Shown piece after piece: positions 60,121-64,000 of a DNA stretch of 64,000 nt; the first letter of the stretch is position 1; each line of letters begins with the position of its first letter. Below the pieces are notes generated by a model that saw only the letters and a list, made by a program, of their open reading frames with translations, had not been told where the DNA came from and searched no databases. The position numbers and the translations under genes were made by a program. The DNA comes from an uncultured Litoreibacter sp. (GTDB lineage Bacteria; Pseudomonadota; Alphaproteobacteria; Rhodobacterales; Rhodobacteraceae): the NCBI RefSeq assembly GCF_947487515.1, contig NZ_CANKWO010000001.1, forward strand, positions 868,001-932,000. Reading direction: 5' to 3'.

Positions 60121-61548
60121 ATGAAATTGAAGCAGTTTTTCTGCGCAGGGCTTTTTGGGCTCGCGCTTACGTCATTTGTACCCGAGACCGGTTTTGCACA
60201 AAACCTGAAGGTGACCAATCAATCCACGGCACGTAAACTTAACGTGTCTATCAACAGTGCAGTTGTCGTCGAAAGTGACGTCCCTTTTGCTGAATTGTCT
60301 GTGGCAAACCCTGCCATCGCCGATATCGCAACATTGTCTGATCGCACGATATACGTGCTCGGCAAGGCTCCCGGACGCACGACGTTAACCCTGTTGGGTG
60401 CAGATGGCCGGTTGATTACCAATGTGTCGGTGCGGGTTTCCCCTGACCTTTCAGAATTCAAAGAACGCATCCGCGAAATCCTTCCAGGTGAGAACATCGA
60501 AGTGCGCACCGCCAACGACGGGCTCGTGCTTTCGGGAACCGTATCCAGCATTACCAAGCTGGACCGCGCGTTGGATTTGGCAGAACGCTATGCACCCGGC
60601 GCAGTTTCCAATCTTATGAGCGTAGGCGGCACCCAGCAAGTCATGCTGAAAGTGCGCTTTGCAGAGATGCGCCGCTCGGTCTCCAAAGATCTCTCGGCCA
60701 GCCTCGGCTTCCAAACCTCAGGCGGCAGCTTCGGAGCAAACGGCTTCACCAACACGCTTCAAACCAGTGCAAACTTGGGCGCAGCCCTAGGAACCGGTGC
60801 GACGGCGGGGGCAGTGAACTCGGCACGCGAACGTAACGGTGTTTTCTCTTTCGGATTTGGCAGCGGCAGCTTGCGCGCCATGGTTGTGCTTGAAGCGCTG
60901 GAAGAAAAAGGCCTTGTGCGCACTCTGGCCGAGCCGAACTTGACGGCCCTGTCCGGCCAAGAAGCAACATTCCTTGCGGGTGGCGAATATCCTATTCCGA
61001 TTTCGGAAGATGGCTCGGTAACCATCAGCTATAAACCTTTCGGTGTTGAGCTTAGCTTCACTCCGACAGTGCTGGACGATGACATCATTAACCTTAAGCT
61101 TGATACAGCTGTATCCGGCTTGGATCCTACAGTTGTTGTTCAAAACGATGGTTTCACAGTGAACGCCTTTTCTCGGCGCGCCTCCTCCACAGTTGTTGAG
61201 ATGCGTGACGGCGAAAGCTTTGCCATCGCCGGTCTTTTGGAAGATGACTTCCGTGACGTCGCAGGCCAAGTGCCATGGCTGGGGGATATCCCAGTGCTTG
61301 GTGCCTTGTTCCGGTCCGCGAACTACGAACGGCGCCAGTCGGAACTGGTTGTAATCATCACCGCGCATTTGGTCTCTCCGACACGTGGCAACAGCCTTGT
61401 CATCTCTACCGACCGTGTGCGCCCCCCTACCGAACGTGAGTTCTTCCTGAACGGGAAAGTCGCACGCGAAGTACGCACAAGCCGCACACCAACAGGTGAA
61501 GTGGCGCGCCAGGACTTCTCTGGTTCATACGGTTACGTTTTGGAGTAA
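60121..61548 (+). CDS. cpaC: Secretin of the tad system, CpaC/RcpA
   Basis: A 475-residue outer-membrane secretin. The signal peptide ends near TGFAQ (about residue 27). The N-terminal BON/N0-like domain has VGGTQQVMLKVRFAEM after the RTNDG region. The secretin core shows LVRTLAEPNLTALSGQEATF, FLAGGEYPIP and the closing VPWLGDIPVLGALFRS. It forms the channel through which the Flp pilus leaves the cell. The ORF ends 6 bases before the lipoprotein gene, suggesting one transcript. Confidence 0.96.
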   Translation: MKLKQFFCAGLFGLALTSFVPETGFAQNLKVTNQSTARKLNVSINSAVVVESDVPFAELSVANPAIADIATLSDRTIYVLGKAPGRTTLTLLGADGRLITNVSVRVSPDLSEFKERIREILPGENIEVRTANDGLVLSGTVSSITKLDRALDLAERYAPGAVSNLMSVGGTQQVMLKVRFAEMRRSVSKDLSASLGFQTSGGSFGANGFTNTLQTSANLGAALGTGATAGAVNSARERNGVFSFGFGSGSLRAMVVLEALEEKGLVRTLAEPNLTALSGQEATFLAGGEYPIPISEDGSVTISYKPFGVELSFTPTVLDDDIINLKLDTAVSGLDPTVVVQNDGFTVNAFSRRASSTVVEMRDGESFAIAGLLEDDFRDVAGQVPWLGDIPVLGALFRSANYERRQSELVVIITAHLVSPTRGNSLVISTDRVRPPTEREFFLNGKVAREVRTSRTPTGEVARQDFSGSYGYVLE

Positions 61549-61554
61549 ACACAG

Positions 61555-62202
61555 ATGCTTATATCTTCCTCCCGCATCGCTATGATTGCCGTTTTATCGG
61601 TTGGATTGTCCGCATGTTCCGCGCCAAGCAATGTGTTTGAGCGCGAAGCCGGCGGGGATCTTGATGAAGGTGGCTTCGGCAACCCGACCATGACCAACAC
61701 CTTGTTGCAAAACGGGTCGATCACTGTCGCTGAATCCCTTGGTCACCGCTTCAACGCGGATGTGAACACAGAAGTTAACTTCGAGTTCAACTCCAGCAAG
61801 CTGGATGCCAATGCCCGCGCAGCCCTCTTGCAGCAGGCCAATTGGATCAGTCAGTTTCCCGAAGTCACATTCCGCGTCTACGGGCATACGGATTTGGTGG
61901 GCTCAAATGCGTCGAACAAGGCCTTGGGCCTGCGTCGAGCGCGCGCGGCTGTTAACTTTCTGGTCTCGCAGGGGATCAGCCGGTCGCGATTGGAAGCCGT
62001 CTCTTCTTTCGGAGAAACGCGCCCTGTTATCCATACCGAGAACCCAGAACGCCGGAATCGCCGTACTGTGACCGAGGTGAGTGGCTTCGTTAAGGGTAAT
62101 CCTCTCGTGCTTGACGGCAAATACGGGGTAATTGTCCAACGCGAGTACGTACAGACCGCAAAGAGCGACGAAACCCTCGCTCGCGAGAGAATAGTGCAAT
62201 AA
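61555..62202 (+). CDS. OmpA-family lipoprotein of the tad locus
   Basis: A 215-residue lipoprotein. The lipobox is LSACS, with the acylated Cys at about residue 21. A central OmpA-like peptidoglycan-binding domain (about 75-185) has VNFEFNSSKLDANARAALL and the conserved VYGHTDLVGSNASNKALGLRRA. It probably anchors the pilus secretin to the cell wall. Position between cpaC and cpaE is usual for CpaD-like or OmpA-like partners in this bacterial group, though it is not CpaD by sequence. Confidence 0.9.
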   Translation: MLISSSRIAMIAVLSVGLSACSAPSNVFEREAGGDLDEGGFGNPTMTNTLLQNGSITVAESLGHRFNADVNTEVNFEFNSSKLDANARAALLQQANWISQFPEVTFRVYGHTDLVGSNASNKALGLRRARAAVNFLVSQGISRSRLEAVSSFGETRPVIHTENPERRNRRTVTEVSGFVKGNPLVLDGKYGVIVQREYVQTAKSDETLARERIVQ

Positions 62203-62234
62203 CGGAAATAATACCTCAATTTCTCGCTAATTTG

Positions 62235-62249
62235 GCCCCATTCTTGCCC
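62235..62249 (+). promoter_or_regulatory. GCCC-N7-GCCC element upstream of cpaE
   Basis: GCCC at 62235-62238 and 62246-62249 within TTGGCCCCATTCTTGCCCC, 164 bases before cpaE. Same half-sites and spacing as before pilins 1 and 2. Here GG and GC also stand at the spacing of a sigma-54 -24/-12 promoter. Confidence 0.45.
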
Positions 62250-62412
62250 CTTTTCCTAAGCATTCCTTGTCATGAGATAAGCCACAATCCGCTCTAATTC
62301 GGCATTTTGGTTTAAATACCGCAAACAGTTGGCGGGGGCACTAACCTTAAAAAAAGGTGCCCTCGTTAACACGAACCCGGCCTATTGTTTTTGGCCAAAT
62401 GGGATTCTAGGC

Positions 62413-63669
62413 ATGACGAGCAATGTAGCATTACGACCCGACCCGGCACCAATTTCTGCCTGCACTGTCGCCCGCGACGTTCAAAACTTCGATCTCTTGA
62501 TCGAAGACATGGAAACGGAATTGGGCGAAGCATGGGGCGATCTTAGTTTTGAGGACGCCAACGCCTATTTGAACCAACCTGATGCGTCAGAGTTGCAGTT
62601 CATCGCAGTCGCCGTTGACACTTCCGATGAAAACAATCTGACGTTGATTGGTGACATTATCGGCCGTGCAAAGGACATGGATATTAAAGTCATTCTGATC
62701 GCAGAAGACGTATCCCCGATTGCGCTACACCAATTGCTAAAACTGGGTGCGAACGATTTCGTCCCCTACCCGCTGCCCGAAGGTGCCCTGCACGATTCCA
62801 TCGCGCGCATCAACGAGCCGGTCGAAGTCGTAGAAGCGCCGCAAGCACCTGTCACAGCAGATGCGCCCGCCGTTGCCACGGGCAAGGTTGGCACCAACGA
62901 GGGGGTTGTATTACCTGTTCATGGTCTCGCAGGCGGCTCCGGCGCGTCGACATTCGCAGTGAACCTTGCGTGGGAGCTTGCCACCGTCGACAAGAAGGTG
63001 GACGTTTCGGTTTGCTTGCTGGATCTGGATTTCCAATTCGGGTCGGCCTCAACCTATCTTGACCTGCCGCGCCGCGATGCCGTTCTGGAAATGCTGTCCG
63101 ATATCGAAAGCATGGATGACGATGCATTTCGCGCGACACTGACGACCTTCAACGACAAAGTTCAGGTTTTGACGTCGCCTGCGGATATGATCCCCTTGGA
63201 TCTGGTGAGCCCGGAAGACATCGAAAAACTGGTAAGCACCGCGCGTCGTAACTTTGACTACGTCATCATCGACATGCCATCGACCTTGGTTCAATGGACC
63301 GAAACCGTGTTGGGAATGTCGGATATTTACTTCGGCATGTTGGAACTTGACCTGCGCTCTGCCCAAAACGCACTTCGCATGATCCGCGCTCTCAAATCCG
63401 AAGGCCTCCCCTATGAGAAAATTCGGTATGTGCTGAACCATGCACCCAAGTTCACCGATCTGTCTGGCAAAAGTCGTGCCAAACGGATGGCGGAGAGCCT
63501 CGATATTTCCATCGAACTGCATATGCCTGATGGCGGAAAACAGGTTGCTCAAAGCTGTGATCATGGTCTGCCACTGGTCGATACAGCGGCAAAAAATCCG
63601 TTGCGCAAAGAAATCGCCAAACTTGCGACATCGTTGCATGAAACCAATCAAACGGAAGCCACAGGATAG
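62413..63669 (+). CDS. cpaE: CpaE/TadZ-like pilus localisation ATPase
   Basis: A 418-residue protein. Residues about 20-145 resemble a receiver-like domain (VILIAEDVSPIALHQLLKLGANDFVPYPL), and residues about 165-400 form a MinD/ParA-type ATPase. The nucleotide loop reads LAGGSGASTFAVN: both lysines of the usual KGGxGKT are missing, as in other atypical TadZ proteins, while VCLLDLDFQFGSAS keeps the switch region. It places the pilus machinery in the cell. The ATG at 62413 is preferred to a longer frame from 62329. cpaF follows after 15 bases. Confidence 0.93.
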   Translation: MTSNVALRPDPAPISACTVARDVQNFDLLIEDMETELGEAWGDLSFEDANAYLNQPDASELQFIAVAVDTSDENNLTLIGDIIGRAKDMDIKVILIAEDVSPIALHQLLKLGANDFVPYPLPEGALHDSIARINEPVEVVEAPQAPVTADAPAVATGKVGTNEGVVLPVHGLAGGSGASTFAVNLAWELATVDKKVDVSVCLLDLDFQFGSASTYLDLPRRDAVLEMLSDIESMDDDAFRATLTTFNDKVQVLTSPADMIPLDLVSPEDIEKLVSTARRNFDYVIIDMPSTLVQWTETVLGMSDIYFGMLELDLRSAQNALRMIRALKSEGLPYEKIRYVLNHAPKFTDLSGKSRAKRMAESLDISIELHMPDGGKQVAQSCDHGLPLVDTAAKNPLRKEIAKLATSLHETNQTEATG

Positions 63670-63684
63670 TAAAGGGTAGTTAGT

Positions 63685-64000
63685 ATGTTTGCGCGTTACA
63701 AAAAAACAGATGCGGCCTCCAAGTCCGCTGCACAGGAAGCCGCTGCTGTTGCGGCTCCTGCTCCTAAATCGGTCGCCTCGAAGTCGATGCGCCGGTCGGA
63801 GGCGAAAGCACCTGTTGCACCTGCGGAGGCCATCGCTCAAGACAAAGAGCTTAAGCGTCGCCAACGTCTTGAAGAGGTTCGCTCCGAGCTGCACCATCGC
63901 CTGCTCGACAATTTGAACCTTGCCGCCTTGGAAGACGCTCCGGAAGCTGATCTCAAATCCGAGATCATTGCTATCTGTGCCGAAGGGCTGGAGGAGATGT
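63685..64000 (+). CDS. cpaF: CpaF/TadA pilus ATPase, 3'-truncated by window edge
   Basis: The reading frame opens with ATG at 63685, after AAAGGG, and runs to the end of the window (about 105 residues). The visible part has a low-complexity Ala- and Ser-rich N-terminus, then LKRRQRLEEVRSELHHRLL, the start of the helical N-domain of CpaF-type secretion ATPases. The catalytic ATPase domain lies beyond the window. Assignment relies on this segment and on its place directly after cpaE. Confidence 0.88.
   Translation, partial: MFARYKKTDAASKSAAQEAAAVAAPAPKSVASKSMRRSEAKAPVAPAEAIAQDKELKRRQRLEEVRSELHHRLLDNLNLAALEDAPEADLKSEIIAICAEGLEEM

Noticed and set aside
62231-62250. Calling a definite sigma-54 promoter before cpaE
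   Set aside because: The GG-N10-GC spacing fits, but A and G of the -24 consensus are missing, the related copies before the pilins lack GG, and rpoN cannot be checked here. Kept only as an unnamed element.

Overview
The window looks like a chromosomal stretch of a marine Rhodobacterales (Roseobacter-group) alphaproteobacterium. The signs are a PutA with a divergent Lrp-type regulator, monomeric NADP-isocitrate dehydrogenase, a DUF3572-PleD pair, carboxy(nor)spermidine-type polyamine genes, several large Dpp/Opp-like ABC operons, and a tad (Flp pilus) locus whose pilins carry the GAVTVDW signature. This placement is inferred from gene content and not from a database search.

Layout. 1-3.7 kb: 3' part of efp, then a small glycan cluster (GT11 and GT10 fucosyltransferase-like enzymes, an FkbM methyltransferase) and a rhomboid protease. 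3.8-12.4 kb: putA with its Lrp regulator and a perfect dyad between them, cobQ, an acidic PopZ-like protein, a TolC-like outer membrane channel and a PIMT-like methyltransferase. 12.6-22.5 kb: a tRNA-Cys gene with an integrated mobilizable element of about 9.8 kb, bounded by 47-bp direct repeats. The element carries a P4-type integrase, an excisionase-like HTH protein, a replication-like protein, and MobC/MobA with MobB-like and MobD-like genes nested inside mobA. It also carries an AT-rich three-gene cargo: a HIT-family protein, a four-helix membrane protein, and an 803-residue fusion of two PEP-synthase-type ATP-grasp segments with a MazG-like NTP pyrophosphohydrolase.

23-40 kb: two paralogous peptide-type ABC uptake systems. 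Each has a large family-5 binding protein transcribed away from a permease-permease-double-ATPase operon. A CaCA exchanger, an M14/AstE-like deacylase and two paralogous GntR-sensor repressors accompany them, and similar TGTTTG/TTGATTGA-type sites occur in several of their promoters. 40-46 kb: an alpha/beta-hydrolase-fold protein lacking its nucleophile, carboxy(nor)spermidine decarboxylase and dehydrogenase, and icd. 46-50 kb: DUF3572, PleD-like diguanylate cyclase, then an ECF sigma / putative anti-sigma / Spy-like operon with an EF-hand protein upstream. 50-56.6 kb: DUF983, NUDIX, and a DprE1-DprE2-UbiA(HAD)-flippase set that resembles polyprenyl-phosphoryl-pentose synthesis, followed by a lytic transglycosylase. 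57-64 kb: five Flp-type pilin genes in tandem (two encode identical proteins), then cpaB, cpaC, an OmpA-like lipoprotein, cpaE and the 5' part of cpaF.

The best candidate for an undescribed system is the three-gene cargo of the tRNA-Cys element (13.2-16.8 kb). All of its soluble domains are nucleotide-handling and the remaining partner is a small multipass membrane protein. This is the kind of composition seen in nucleotide-signalling or nucleotide-depletion phage defence, but that role is inference only.
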